Shown: in pieces, positions 42,850-50,882 of the stretch
How positions within the stretch are numbered: the stretch's first letter is position 1
Layout of the letters: each line of letters begins with the position of its first letter
Assembly (NCBI RefSeq): GCF_900187365.1
Contig: NZ_FYDG01000007.1
Location: 94,190 to 158,189 of the forward strand
Direction: 5' to 3'
Source: Rhodoblastus acidophilus
Lineage (GTDB): Bacteria > Pseudomonadota > Alphaproteobacteria > Rhizobiales > Beijerinckiaceae
Length of the DNA: 64,000 nt
Notes under the pieces: generated by a model
What the model saw: the letters and a program-made list of their open reading frames with translations, nothing else
Databases searched by the model: none
What the model was told of the DNA's origin: nothing
Position numbers and translations under genes: made by a program

Positions 42850-43001
42850 TCGGCGGCGCCGTCGCTCATGCGGCCGAGCCAAGCGCACGCCCTCGCACCC
42901 TCTCGCTTGCGGAATCGCACAGGGGCGTGAGCGAACATGCCGCGCGCGTCCCGCGTTTCCTTGCCGTCTATAGTGTTCATGGAACAACGGAGAACATTTT
43001 C

Positions 43002-43796
43002 ATGCGCATTGATTTGACCGGCAAGACCGCCATCGTCACCGGCTCCACCTCGGGCATCGGCTTTGCCATCGTCCGAGGGCTGGCGCAGGCCGGGGCGCGG
43101 GTGGTGGTGAGCGGACGCACCCAGCGACGGGTCGATGAGGCCCTTGGCAAGCTGCGGGCGGAATTTCCGGACGCCGAGGTTTTTGGCGTGGCGGCGGATC
43201 TCGGAACCGCCGAAGGCGTGGAGACGCTGGTGGCCGCCCAACCGCGCGCCGACATTCTCGTCAACAATCTCGGCGTGTTCGAACCCAAGCCTTTTTTGGA
43301 AATTCCCGACGCCGACTGGCTGCGCTTCTTTGAAGTCAACGTGCTGAGCGGCGTGCGCACCGCCCGCGCCTATCTGCCGCAGATGCTCGCCGCCAATTGG
43401 GGCCGCATCGTGTTTATTTCCAGCGAATCCGGCCTCAATACGCCGAAAGAGATGGTCCATTACGGCATGACCAAAACGGCGCAGCTCGCGGTGTCGCGCG
43501 GCGTCGCCGAGGAGACCGCCGGCACCGGCGTCACCGTCAATGCGGTGCTGCCGGGGCCGACGCGGTCGGAGGGCGTGTCCGACTTTTTCGGCAAAATGGC
43601 CGCCGACGCTGGCGTCCCGCAGCCCGAAATGGAGGCGCGCTTCGTCCGCGAGCATCGGCCGACGTCGCTGCTGGGCCGTCTCGCCGAGGTCGAGGAAGTC
43701 GCCAATATGGTGGTTTACGTCTGTTCGCCGCAGGCCTCGGCCACCAATGGCGCGGCTTTGCGCGTCGATGGCGGCGTAGTGAAATTCATCGCCTGA
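43002..43796 (+). CDS. SDR-family NAD(P)-dependent oxidoreductase
   Basis: The 264-residue protein has the classical SDR motifs: TGSTSGIGFAIVRGLAQAGA (TGxxxGIG), ILVNNLGVFEPKPF (NNxG), and the catalytic Ser, Tyr and Lys in IVFISSESGLNTPKEMVHYG, then MTKTAQLAVSRGVA. The C-terminus NGAALRVDGGVVKFIA is typical. Start ATG at 43002 (MRIDLTGKTAIVTG) is chosen over a longer frame. Substrate unknown. It converges with purN. Confidence 0.92.
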   Translation: MRIDLTGKTAIVTGSTSGIGFAIVRGLAQAGARVVVSGRTQRRVDEALGKLRAEFPDAEVFGVAADLGTAEGVETLVAAQPRADILVNNLGVFEPKPFLEIPDADWLRFFEVNVLSGVRTARAYLPQMLAANWGRIVFISSESGLNTPKEMVHYGMTKTAQLAVSRGVAEETAGTGVTVNAVLPGPTRSEGVSDFFGKMAADAGVPQPEMEARFVREHRPTSLLGRLAEVEEVANMVVYVCSPQASATNGAALRVDGGVVKFIA

Positions 43797-43807
43797 GTCG
43801 GCGCGCC

Positions 43808-44470
43808 CTAATGCGCCAAGCCCGCGCCGGGCGAAACCAGCGCCGCCCCCGGCGCCGGCTCTCCGGCGACGACCACGCGGGCGCCGTCCACCCGCGCCGC
43901 GCCCGACGCCACCAGCGCCAGCGCGCGCGGATAGATCACATGCTCCTGCTCCAGCACGCGGGCGCCGAGGGTTTGCGGCGTGTCGTCGCCGCGCACCGCA
44001 ACGGCGGCCTGGGCGATGATCGGCCCGGCGTCCATTTCCGGCACGACGAAATGCACGGTGGCGCCATGAATCTTCACGCCGTCGGCCAGCGCCCGCTCAT
44101 GGGTGTGCAAGCCGCGATAGGACGGCAGCAGGGCAGGGTGGACGTTCAGCATCCGGTCGCGCCAGCTTTCGACGAACCAGGGCGACAGCAGCCGCATGAA
44201 GCCGGCGAGGCACACCAGTTCGATCCCATGCGCCTCCAGCACCGCCTGCACGGCGCGCTCGAAAGTTTCGCGCGAGTCGAACGCCTTGTGGTCCACCACC
44301 TTGGTCGCGATGCCCTCGGACCGGGCGAAATCCAGCCCGGCGGCGTCGGCGACATTGGAGAGGACCAGCGCGACCTCGGCCGGAAAATCCTCGGCCTTGG
44401 CGGCGGCGACCAGCGACCGCATGTTGGAGCCGCGCCCGGAAATCAGCACGGCGGTGCGTTGACGACTCAC
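43808..44470 (-). CDS. purN: Phosphoribosylglycinamide formyltransferase
   Basis: The 220-residue enzyme formylates GAR with 10-formyltetrahydrofolate, the third step of purine synthesis. [14 protein letters not shown] is the N-terminal phosphate loop. [20 protein letters not shown] supplies the catalytic Asn and His, and [18 protein letters not shown] the catalytic Asp. A GTG start at 44470 overlaps the purM stop (GTGA), so the two are translationally coupled. The C-terminal about 20 residues ([16 protein letters not shown]) are an unusual tail. Confidence 0.95.
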   Translation of the reverse strand: MSRQRTAVLISGRGSNMRSLVAAAKAEDFPAEVALVLSNVADAAGLDFARSEGIATKVVDHKAFDSRETFERAVQAVLEAHGIELVCLAGFMRLLSPWFVESWRDRMLNVHPALLPSYRGLHTHERALADGVKIHGATVHFVVPEMDAGPIIAQAAVAVRGDDTPQTLGARVLEQEHVIYPRALALVASGAARVDGARVVVAGEPAPGAALVSPGAGLAH

Positions 44471-45540
44471 AGCGCCAGTTTTCCTTCATAGATCACGCGC
44501 TCGCCCTGAGCCGGGATCACTTCGCCCAGCAGCACGGGGTCTTCGCCGGAGGCGCGCAGCGCGTCCTCGATCTCCCGCGCCTTGCCGGCGGCGCCGACCA
44601 CGATCATGCCCAGGCCGCAGTTGAACGTGCGCAGCATTTCCCGCTCGGCGACATTGCCCTGTTCGGCCAGCCAGCGGAACACCGGCAAGACGGGGATCGC
44701 GCCGAGGTCGATCCGCACGCCCAGCCCCTCCGGCAGCACGCGCGGCACATTTTCGGGATAGCCGCCGCCGGTGATATGGGCCAGCGCCTTGATCGCCGTG
44801 GTCTGGCGCAGCGCCTGCAGCATCGGCTTGACGTAGATTCGGGTCGGCTCCAGCAGCGCCTGCGCCAGCGTCTTGCCGTCGGCGAACGGCGCCGGCGCGT
44901 CCCATTTCAGGCCGGCGCGCTCGACGATCTTGCGCACCAGCGAATAGCCGTTGGAATGCACGCCCGACGAGCGCAGGCCGAACACGAGGTCGCCCGCGGA
45001 AACATTGGCGCGCGGCAACAGGTCGCCGCGTTCGGCGGCGCCGACGGCGAAGCCGGCGAGGTCATAATCGCCGCCGCTGTAAACGCCGGGCATTTCGGCG
45101 GTCTCGCCGCCGATCAGCGCCGCGCCGGCTTCGAGGCAGCCCGCCGCGATGCCCTTGACGATCTGCGCGCCGGTTTCCGGCTCCAGATGGCCGGTGGCGT
45201 AATAATCAAGGAAGAACAGCGGTTCGGCGCCCTGCACCACGAGGTCGTTGACGCACATGGCGACGAGGTCGATGCCGACCGTGTCGTGAATGCCGGATTC
45301 GATGGCGATCTTGACCTTGGTGCCGACGCCGTCGTTGGCGGCGACCAGGATCGGATCGGAAAAGCCGGCAGCCTTGAGGTCGAACAGGCCGCCGAAGCCG
45401 CCGATTTCGGCGTCGGCGCCGCGCCGCCGCGTGGCGCGCACCAGCGGCTTGATCAGTTCCACCATGCGGGCGCCCGCGTCGATATCGACGCCGGCCTGGG
45501 CATAGGTCAGTCCCGCGGGCTTGTCGCCGGGCTTGGTCAT
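44467..45540 (-). CDS. purM: Phosphoribosylformylglycinamidine cyclo-ligase (AIR synthetase)
   Basis: The 357-residue ATP-dependent enzyme closes the imidazole ring in the fifth purine step. Segments visible are [39 protein letters not shown], then [31 protein letters not shown], then FFLDYYATG, and [20 protein letters not shown]. The start at 45540 ([10 protein letters not shown]) is chosen because upstream in-frame sequence is arginine-rich. It is the first gene of leftward purMN. Confidence 0.96.
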   Translation of the reverse strand: MTKPGDKPAGLTYAQAGVDIDAGARMVELIKPLVRATRRRGADAEIGGFGGLFDLKAAGFSDPILVAANDGVGTKVKIAIESGIHDTVGIDLVAMCVNDLVVQGAEPLFFLDYYATGHLEPETGAQIVKGIAAGCLEAGAALIGGETAEMPGVYSGGDYDLAGFAVGAAERGDLLPRANVSAGDLVFGLRSSGVHSNGYSLVRKIVERAGLKWDAPAPFADGKTLAQALLEPTRIYVKPMLQALRQTTAIKALAHITGGGYPENVPRVLPEGLGVRIDLGAIPVLPVFRWLAEQGNVAEREMLRTFNCGLGMIVVGAAGKAREIEDALRASGEDPVLLGEVIPAQGERVIYEGKLAL

Positions 45541-45853
45541 GAGGCTCTCTCGTCTTACGCGCCTGCGCCGGAGCTGGCGGTCCGGTCGAACCGCCGCGGC
45601 TCCAGCTTCCTTCATTTTCACGATGTTTTCGCGAAAAACCGGCGGCTGCCTTGTTCTCTCCTTGCTCTAGCGGCTTGGGGCGGGGCTGGCAAGGCGGGAC
45701 GACGCAAGGCGGCCGCAGTCATGTGGAAATGGCCGGCCGGCGTCATCGTTAACGCGCATTAACTTTCTGCGGGCCTTCTATATAACGCTGCGTCAAGCTG
45801 ACGCGTGTACCCCTGACCTAAGATCAACGCGTTCACCTACGGAAGGTCAGGAC
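45541..45853. promoter_or_regulatory. Divergent control region between purM and flp pilin
   Basis: This 313-bp gene-free stretch serves leftward purMN and rightward flp. It contains TTAA-N6-TTAA at 45749-45762, one base short of the CtrA consensus spacing, about 92 bp before the pilin start. The dyad GCGTCA-AGC-TGACGC lies at 45790-45804. A GGAAGG ribosome site lies at about 45841. No other gene is supported. Confidence 0.5.
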
Positions 45854-46075
45854 ATGCCGCTTCATCTCCCATGCGGTCCCGAGGGGACCATCGAACGCAA
45901 GCTGCGCAGCCTCAAGGGCGCGCTCGCCCGCTTCGTTCGCGACGATTCCGGCGCGACGGCGATCGAATACGGCCTGATCGCCGCGCTGATTTCGGTGACG
46001 GCCATCGCGACGCTGAAGGGCGCGGGAACCAAGCTGAACGGCAAGTTCGTGGCGGCCTCGAACGGCCTCAACTGA
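45854..46075 (+). CDS. Flp/Fap-type pilin (73-residue form)
   Basis: The protein has a charged leader (FVRDDSG) followed by the Flp hallmark ATAIEYGLIAALISVTAIAT. Prepilin peptidase of the TadV type would cleave after the Gly, and the Glu-Tyr pair is retained. The C-terminus NGKFVAASNGLN nearly repeats that of the second pilin gene at 61944-62105. The leader is about 20 residues longer than in the second copy; an internal start is possible but no better RBS is seen. No tad/cpa assembly genes occur in the window. Confidence 0.9.
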   Translation: MPLHLPCGPEGTIERKLRSLKGALARFVRDDSGATAIEYGLIAALISVTAIATLKGAGTKLNGKFVAASNGLN

Positions 46076-46155
46076 GCCCCGCTTGCGGCGGCGCGGGCGC
46101 GGCTGTTAAGAGGTCTGGCGGCGCGAGGCGCCGACTGGTCTGGGGATCGCATGCA

Positions 46156-47154
46156 ATGACCGAGTCCGAACAAGCCGCGCCGCCGCGCCGCGCGCGAAAA
46201 GTTTGCCTCGCCGGCGCCACCGGCACCATCGGGCGCGCCACCGCCCGCGCCCTGATGCGGCGCGGCGCCGAAGTGGTCTGCCTGCTGCGCCGCCGCCCGG
46301 GCGCCGCCGAACGCACGGAGATCGAGGGCGCCGCCGTCCGCTACGTCGATTTCGCCGACCCCGCTTCGCTGGCGGAGGGATTTTCGGGCGAGACCTTCGA
46401 CGCGGTTGTATCCTGCATGGCCTCGCGCACCGGCGCGCCCAGGGACGCCTGGGCCATCGATTATCAGGCGCATGTGAATCTGCTCGCGGCGGCGCGGCAG
46501 GCCGGCGTCGGCCAGTTCGTCCAGCTTTCGGCCATCTGCGTCCAAAAGCCGCAACTGGCGTTCCAGCACGCCAAGCTCGCCTTTGAGAAGGCGTTGATCG
46601 AATCGGGCCTGACCTATTCGATCGTGCGGCCCACCGCCTTTTTCAAATCGCTGTCGGGGCAGATCGAGCGCGTCCGCAAGGGCAAGCCGTTCCTGATTTT
46701 CGGCGATGGAACGCTGACGGCGTGCAAGCCGATCAGCGACGACGATCTCGGCGCCTATCTGGCCGAATGTCTCGACGACGAGTCGCGCTGGAACCGCGTG
46801 CTGCCGATCGGCGGCCCGGGCGAAGCCATCACGCCGCGGCGGCAGGGCGAGATCCTGTTTTCGCTGCTGGGCCGTCCGCCCCGGTTTAAAAAAGTTCCGG
46901 TCGCGCTGCTCGACGCGATCATCGGCGTCCTCAGCCTGCTCGCGCCCTTGTCGTCGCGCCTGGCCGAAAAAGCCGAATTCGCTCGAATCGGCCGCTATTA
47001 CGCCGTCGAATCCATGCTGGCGCTCGACCCCGAAACGGGTCGTTACGATGCGGAGGCGACTCCCTCGACCGGCTCGGAAACGCTGGCCGATTTTTACGCG
47101 CGCGTGCTCGCGGGGGACGCTGCGCCCGATCGCGGCGATCACGCGGTGTTCTGA
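46156..47154 (+). CDS. bciA: Divinyl (proto)chlorophyllide a 8-vinyl reductase, BciA type
   Basis: BciA uses NADPH to reduce the C8 vinyl group of the bacteriochlorophyll precursor. The 332-residue protein has an N-terminal NADP-binding motif (VCLAGATGTIGRATARALMR) and BciA-typical stretches LAFEKALIESGLTYSIVRPT, AFFKSLSGQIERVRKGKPFL, FGDGTLTACKPISDDDLGAY and VLPIGGPGEAITPRRQGEIL. The ATG at 46156 is used because it begins just before the Rossmann motif. It sits about 2.7 kb upstream of pucBAC, but the leftward repeat-protein gene lies between. It marks the region as part of the photosynthesis gene set. Confidence 0.93.
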   Translation: MTESEQAAPPRRARKVCLAGATGTIGRATARALMRRGAEVVCLLRRRPGAAERTEIEGAAVRYVDFADPASLAEGFSGETFDAVVSCMASRTGAPRDAWAIDYQAHVNLLAAARQAGVGQFVQLSAICVQKPQLAFQHAKLAFEKALIESGLTYSIVRPTAFFKSLSGQIERVRKGKPFLIFGDGTLTACKPISDDDLGAYLAECLDDESRWNRVLPIGGPGEAITPRRQGEILFSLLGRPPRFKKVPVALLDAIIGVLSLLAPLSSRLAEKAEFARIGRYYAVESMLALDPETGRYDAEATPSTGSETLADFYARVLAGDAAPDRGDHAVF

Positions 47155-47262
47155 TACGGCTAAGGGCCGGTCCCCCGAGGGGATCGGCCTTCATGATTCA
47201 CGCCCAAGGCTGGCGCGAGAGCGACCGGCTCCGCTCGTTGCGAGCGAAGCCGGCGGCGCGTC

Positions 47263-48420
47263 TCAGTCTCTCTTCTTCAGCGGGAAGAAGAACAGGCGCG
47301 AAATCGGGTCGGCGCAGTCGAGCAGGACGGTCTTCGACGGTCCGCACGGCAGCAGGTCTTCGCGCTTGGTCTCGACCGAGGTCGGGATGTTCAGCGCGTC
47401 GGACAGCGGGGCCGCCTTGTCGATCAGCTTGGTGTTCGATTTGGTGGCGATCGTCGTCGGCAGGCCGAGCAGCTTGGACAGCGGCGCCGGATTGTCGATC
47501 AGGGTCACGCCGGCCTGGGTCGGCAGCAGCTTCGAGAACGGCTTGGTCTGAATGACGGTCGACAGGCTCAGGCTGTCGGACAGCGGAGCCGCCTGATCGA
47601 TCAGCTTGGTGTTCGACTTGGTGGCGATCGTCGTCGGCAGGCCGAGCAGCTTGGACAGCGGCGCGGCGATGTCGAGCAACATCACGCCGCCATTGTTCGG
47701 CAGCAGCTTCGAGAACGGCTTGGTGCTGATGACGGTCGGCAGGCCCAGGCTGTCGGACAGCAGGGCGGCCTTGTCGATCAGGGTGGCCATCGGCTTCGAG
47801 CGCAGAATCGTCGGCAGGTTCAGCAGATCGGACAGCGGGGCCGCGATGTCCAGCAGCGCCACGCCGGCCGTGGTCGGGAGCAGGGCGGAGAACGGCTTGG
47901 TGCGGATGATCGTCGGCACGTTGAGGATGTCGGAGAGCAGGGCCGGCTTGTCGATCAGGGTCGCCTTGGGCTTGACGTCCAGCAGCGTCGGAATGTTCAG
48001 GGCGTCCGACAGCGGCGCCGCGGCGTCGATCAGCAGGATGTCGGCGCCGAAATCCTCGATCACCGGAATGCGCAGCAGGGCCGAGAGCGGCGCCGGGTTG
48101 GACTTGCCGGCGGCGGCGGTGACGACGTGGCGTTCGGTCCGCTCGACCGGCTTATGCGCCTCCAACTGCTTGATCGCGTCATGCGCGAAGCCCCAGGCGG
48201 CCCGCACGGTCACTACGGCGCCGCCGCGGCGGACGGCGTCCGCGAGCGAGACGGCCTGCGCTTCCTTGACGCCGCCCTTCGCGATCTTGGCCTTGACGTC
48301 CCCGCCGCTCTTTCGCGTGACCAGGCTGATCTCATCGTCCCCAAACTTATGCTTCAGAGCATTGACGGCGGCGATCGCCTGCTCCTCTGCGGCATAAAGC
48401 CGCGTGATGATCGTGGTCAT
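47263..48420 (-). CDS. Repeat protein (alternating 25/34-residue units) divergent from the LH2 operon
   Basis: The 385-residue protein starts at the ATG after GAGGGAAG. Residues 1-90 resemble the YflT/general-stress-17M ferredoxin-like domain (TTIITRLYAAEEQAIAAVNA, then LKHKFGDDEISLVTRK, and GGAVVTVRAAWGFAHDAIKQ). Residues 108-385 are a tandem array: one 25-residue unit, four 59-residue superunits (25 + 34), and a partial last unit. The core is APLSxLLxLPTxxxTKxxxx, then LID; the 34-residue form adds FSKLLPxxxGV. Repeats 6 and 8 are identical over 23 residues. No signal peptide or membrane helix. It shares 433 bp of upstream DNA with pucB. Family not recognised; a link to light harvesting is inferred from position. 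Confidence 0.85.
   Translation of the reverse strand: MTTIITRLYAAEEQAIAAVNALKHKFGDDEISLVTRKSGGDVKAKIAKGGVKEAQAVSLADAVRRGGAVVTVRAAWGFAHDAIKQLEAHKPVERTERHVVTAAAGKSNPAPLSALLRIPVIEDFGADILLIDAAAPLSDALNIPTLLDVKPKATLIDKPALLSDILNVPTIIRTKPFSALLPTTAGVALLDIAAPLSDLLNLPTILRSKPMATLIDKAALLSDSLGLPTVISTKPFSKLLPNNGGVMLLDIAAPLSKLLGLPTTIATKSNTKLIDQAAPLSDSLSLSTVIQTKPFSKLLPTQAGVTLIDNPAPLSKLLGLPTTIATKSNTKLIDKAAPLSDALNIPTSVETKREDLLPCGPSKTVLLDCADPISRLFFFPLKKRD
47266..48099 (-). repeat. Protein-coding tandem repeats, 177-bp superunits
   Basis: Inside the repeat-protein gene, units of 25 and 34 codons alternate (75 + 102 = 177 bp). The copies coding residues 251-275 and 310-334 are nearly identical in DNA (about 47597-47664 and 47420-47487 on the plus strand), showing recent duplication. 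Earlier copies are more divergent. Confidence 0.85.
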
Positions 48421-48701
48421 GCCAACTTCCCTCTCTTCCGAACAAGCGCTTCGGCGCCAGGCGAACAAGCTTTTCTTCGACGCAAGCCCTTAACTCCTAG
48501 ACTTTGCGCCCTTCAGACCGGGCGGACCAGCCCCTTCCCACATAAAACCAGCCTTTGCTTCCGACATATGCGGGAAGCCGCAGCACGCGCCCCAACACGA
48601 TCCGTCGCATTGTCCCGTTTCGCCGGGAAACCCAGCTAAAGGAAGGAGAAACCCAACCGCGCCAACGGTTCCGAAATGAAGCCGTGTTCCGCCGAAATTT
48701 A

Positions 48702-48745
48702 TGTCACAGCAGCTTGACAGTGGCAAGTGTCAATATATAGTGACG
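48702..48745 (+). promoter_or_regulatory. puc promoter with two tandem PpsR/CrtJ-type operators
   Basis: A perfect -35 TTGACA (48714-48719) and -10 TATAGT (48736-48741) have a 16-bp spacer. Site 1, TGTC-N10-GACA (48702-48719), matches the PpsR/CrtJ consensus exactly and covers the -35. Site 2, TGTC-N10-GACG (48728-48745), differs at the last base and covers the -10. Half-sites begin at 48702, 48715, 48728 and 48741, a strict 13-bp period. This predicts repression of pucBAC under oxygen or light by PpsR. Confidence 0.82.
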
Positions 48746-48779
48746 GTCGCCTGCACCGAAGCGAGGTCCTCGCAACGAT

Positions 48780-48817
48780 GCAGGCCTCCTGGCTACGGAC
48801 GAAGGCCTGCTTGCAGG
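48780..48817 (+). promoter_or_regulatory. Alternative hairpins in the pucB leader
   Basis: GCAGGCC (48780-48786) can pair with GGCCTGC (48804-48810). The same CCTGC (48806-48810) can instead pair with GCAGG (48813-48817) across a TT loop. The two structures exclude each other. They lie 36-74 nt before the pucB start and may affect mRNA stability or translation. Confidence 0.55.
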
Positions 48818-48853
48818 TCTAAAACAGTCCGCGGCATTTATGAGAGGTGGACA

Positions 48854-49003
48854 ATGGCTGATGATGTAAAGGGGCTGACGGGTTTGACCGCGGCCGAATC
48901 CGAAGAGCTGCACAAGCATGTCATCGACGGCACCCGCGTGTTCTTCGTGATCGCGATCTTCGCGCACGTTCTCGCGTTTGCTTTCTCCCCTTGGCTGCAT
49001 TGA
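48854..49003 (+). CDS. pucB: LH2 (B800-850) light-harvesting complex beta subunit
   Basis: The 49-residue protein begins [20 protein letters not shown] and continues [20 protein letters not shown], then AFAFSPWLH. The [11 protein letters not shown] and AHxLAF..xPWLH elements are the LH2 beta signature; the His of IFAH is the B850 bacteriochlorophyll ligand. One membrane helix. The start follows GAGGTGGACA. pucA begins 12 bp downstream. The promoter is at 48714-48741. Confidence 0.97.
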   Translation: MADDVKGLTGLTAAESEELHKHVIDGTRVFFVIAIFAHVLAFAFSPWLH

Positions 49004-49015
49004 GGAGTCTCTGAT

Positions 49016-49201
49016 ATGAACCAGGGCAAGATTTGGACCGTTGTCAACCCGAGCGTCGGCCTGCCGCTGCTGCTCGGCTCCGTCACCGTTATCGCGATCC
49101 TCGTCCACGCTGCTGTGCTGTCGCACACCACGTGGTTCCCGGCCTACTGGCAGGGCGGCCTGAAGAAGGCTGCGGCGATCGAGACCACGATCGTCGGCTA
49201 A
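49016..49201 (+). CDS. pucA: LH2 (B800-850) light-harvesting complex alpha subunit
   Basis: The 61-residue protein begins [20 protein letters not shown], then has the helix with His31 (B850 ligand) and [14 protein letters not shown]. Tyr44 and Trp45 are present; B800-820 forms replace these, so this is predicted to be a B800-850 antenna. The N-terminal fMet/NQGKIW part is known to hold B800. Compared from memory with Rhodoblastus acidophilus LH2 alpha, most residues are shared. The C-terminus extends several residues (AIETTIVG) beyond that protein. Confidence 0.97.
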   Translation: MNQGKIWTVVNPSVGLPLLLGSVTVIAILVHAAVLSHTTWFPAYWQGGLKKAAAIETTIVG

Positions 49202-49210
49202 GCTGAACGT

Positions 49211-49285
49211 GGCGTCATCCGACGCCGCATGAGCTGTTAAGGCTTTTCTGACGGCCGGTGTCGCGCGATGCCGGTCGTTTCTTCA
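49211..49285 (+). terminator. Hairpins between pucA and pucC (mRNA stabiliser / partial terminator)
   Basis: The first hairpin GGCGTC-ATCC-GACGCC (49211-49226) has no T-run and resembles the 3'-stabilising stems of antenna mRNAs. The second, ACGGCCGG with CCGGTCGT (49251-49258 and 49271-49278, one G-U pair), is followed by TTTCTT, a weak terminator or attenuator. Together they would favour high pucBA over pucC expression. Confidence 0.6.
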
Positions 49286-49401
49286 TTAGGGGCGGTCGCG
49301 GGTCCGGCGTCGGAAATCCGTCCGCCTCTCGGGCGTTTGGCGTCGACGTCGTTCCGCGCCGGCCCGTTGTTCGAATCATCGTAACCTTGGGTTTCCACGT
49401 C

Positions 49402-50799
49402 ATGAACCGATTCAGCGAGAAGGTGATGCGGGCATGGGTGGCGCGCGGCGCCCGCTACCTCCCGTTCGCGGATGCGGCCACGCCGGAGCTGCCGCTTTCC
49501 AGGCTGTTGCGCCTGTCCCTGTTCCAGGTGTCGGTCGGCATGGCGCTGGTCCTGCTGGTCGGGACGCTCAACCGCGTGATGATCGTCGAGCTCGGCGCCC
49601 CGGCCTCGCTGGTCGGCGTGATGGTCTCGCTGCCGCTCGTCTTCGCGCCGCTGCGCGCCTTGATCGGATTTCGCTCGGACAATCACGAATCCGCCCTCGG
49701 CTGGAAACGCGTGCCGTTCATCTGGAAGGGCGCCCTGCTGCAGTTCGGCGGCCTGTCGATCATGCCCTTCGCGATTCTGGTGCTGACCGGGCAGGGCCAT
49801 TCCAATCAAGCGCCGGCCTGGATCGGCTATATCGGCGGCGGCGTCGCGTTTCTGCTGGTCGGCGCCGGCCTGCACATGATCCAGACCGTCGGCCTGGCCC
49901 TCGCCACCGATCTCGCGCCCGAGGAATCCAAGCCCAAGGTCGTCGGGCTGATGTATGTCTCGCTGCTGGCCGGCATGATCGTCTGCGCGCAGCTGTTCGG
50001 TTACGCGCTGGCCGATTTCTCCCCGGCGCGGCTGATCCAGGTCATCCAGACCGCGGCCGTCGCCACCCTGGTTCTCAATGTCGTCGCGCTGTGGAAGCAG
50101 GAGACGCGCCGGCCCGGAAACGTCGAACGCGTCGTCCAGCGCATGCCGTCGTTCCGCGAGGCGTGGCAGAGCTTCACCTCCGGCCTCGGCGCCGTGCGAC
50201 GCTTGGTTGCGGTCGGCCTGGGGACCATGGCCTTCAGCATGGAGGACGTGCTGCTCGAACCCTATGGCGGCCAGGTGCTGCATTTGACGGTCGGGCAGAC
50301 CACTAAGCTCACGGCGGCGCTGGCGATCGGCGGTCTGTTCGGCTTCGCGCTGGCCTCGCGCGTCCTCAGCCGCGGCGCCGATCCGTTCCGCATGGCGACT
50401 TACGGCGCCCTGATCGGCATTCCCGCCTTCCTCTCGGTCATTCTGGCGGCGCCGCTGCATTCCATGGCTTTGTTCGCCTTCGGCACGGCCCTGATCGGCT
50501 TCGGCGCCGGCCTGTTCGGCCATGGCACGCTGACCGCGACCATGCAGCTGGCCCCGGAGGAGCAGACGGGATTGGCGCTGGGCGCCTGGGGCGCGGTCCA
50601 GGCCTCGGCGGCGGGCGTCGCCATCGCGCTCGGCGGCGTGATCCGCGACGTGGTCGCGGCCCTGCCGATCGCGCAGCCGTTCGGCGTCGCCACGCCCTAC
50701 AACACGGTCTATATTCTGGAGATCGTGTTCCTGATCGCGGCGATTATCGTGATGATTCCGCTGCTGCGCCGGGCGCCGCGCGCCCCCGCCGCGGCCTGA
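49402..50799 (+). CDS. pucC: PucC/LhaA-family light-harvesting complex assembly protein
   Basis: The 465-residue MFS-like protein (BCH2/PucC family) has about 12 helices. Typical segments are LSRLLRLSLFQVSVGMALVL, LNRVMIVELGAPASLVGVMV, APLRALIGFRSDNHESALGW, KRVPFIWKGALLQFGGLSIM, MEDVLLEPYGGQVLHLTVGQ and LGAWGAVQASAAGVAIALGG. PucC is required for LH2 accumulation and may deliver bacteriochlorophyll to the apoproteins. The ATG at 49402 is used; sequence upstream in frame is not conserved. It is downstream of the pucA hairpins, probably expressed by read-through. Confidence 0.95.
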   Translation: MNRFSEKVMRAWVARGARYLPFADAATPELPLSRLLRLSLFQVSVGMALVLLVGTLNRVMIVELGAPASLVGVMVSLPLVFAPLRALIGFRSDNHESALGWKRVPFIWKGALLQFGGLSIMPFAILVLTGQGHSNQAPAWIGYIGGGVAFLLVGAGLHMIQTVGLALATDLAPEESKPKVVGLMYVSLLAGMIVCAQLFGYALADFSPARLIQVIQTAAVATLVLNVVALWKQETRRPGNVERVVQRMPSFREAWQSFTSGLGAVRRLVAVGLGTMAFSMEDVLLEPYGGQVLHLTVGQTTKLTAALAIGGLFGFALASRVLSRGADPFRMATYGALIGIPAFLSVILAAPLHSMALFAFGTALIGFGAGLFGHGTLTATMQLAPEEQTGLALGAWGAVQASAAGVAIALGGVIRDVVAALPIAQPFGVATPYNTVYILEIVFLIAAIIVMIPLLRRAPRAPAAA

Positions 50800-50882
50800 T
50801 CTGATCGAGCCTGGTCGGCGCCGCTCTTGTCACGCAACGGCGCCCGCCGCATATTGAGCCCGTGTCGTTGCGTCGAGTCGCC

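Noticed and set aside
46076..46155. PpsR operator before bciA
   Set aside because: No TGT-N12-ACA match in the short gap between flp and bciA.
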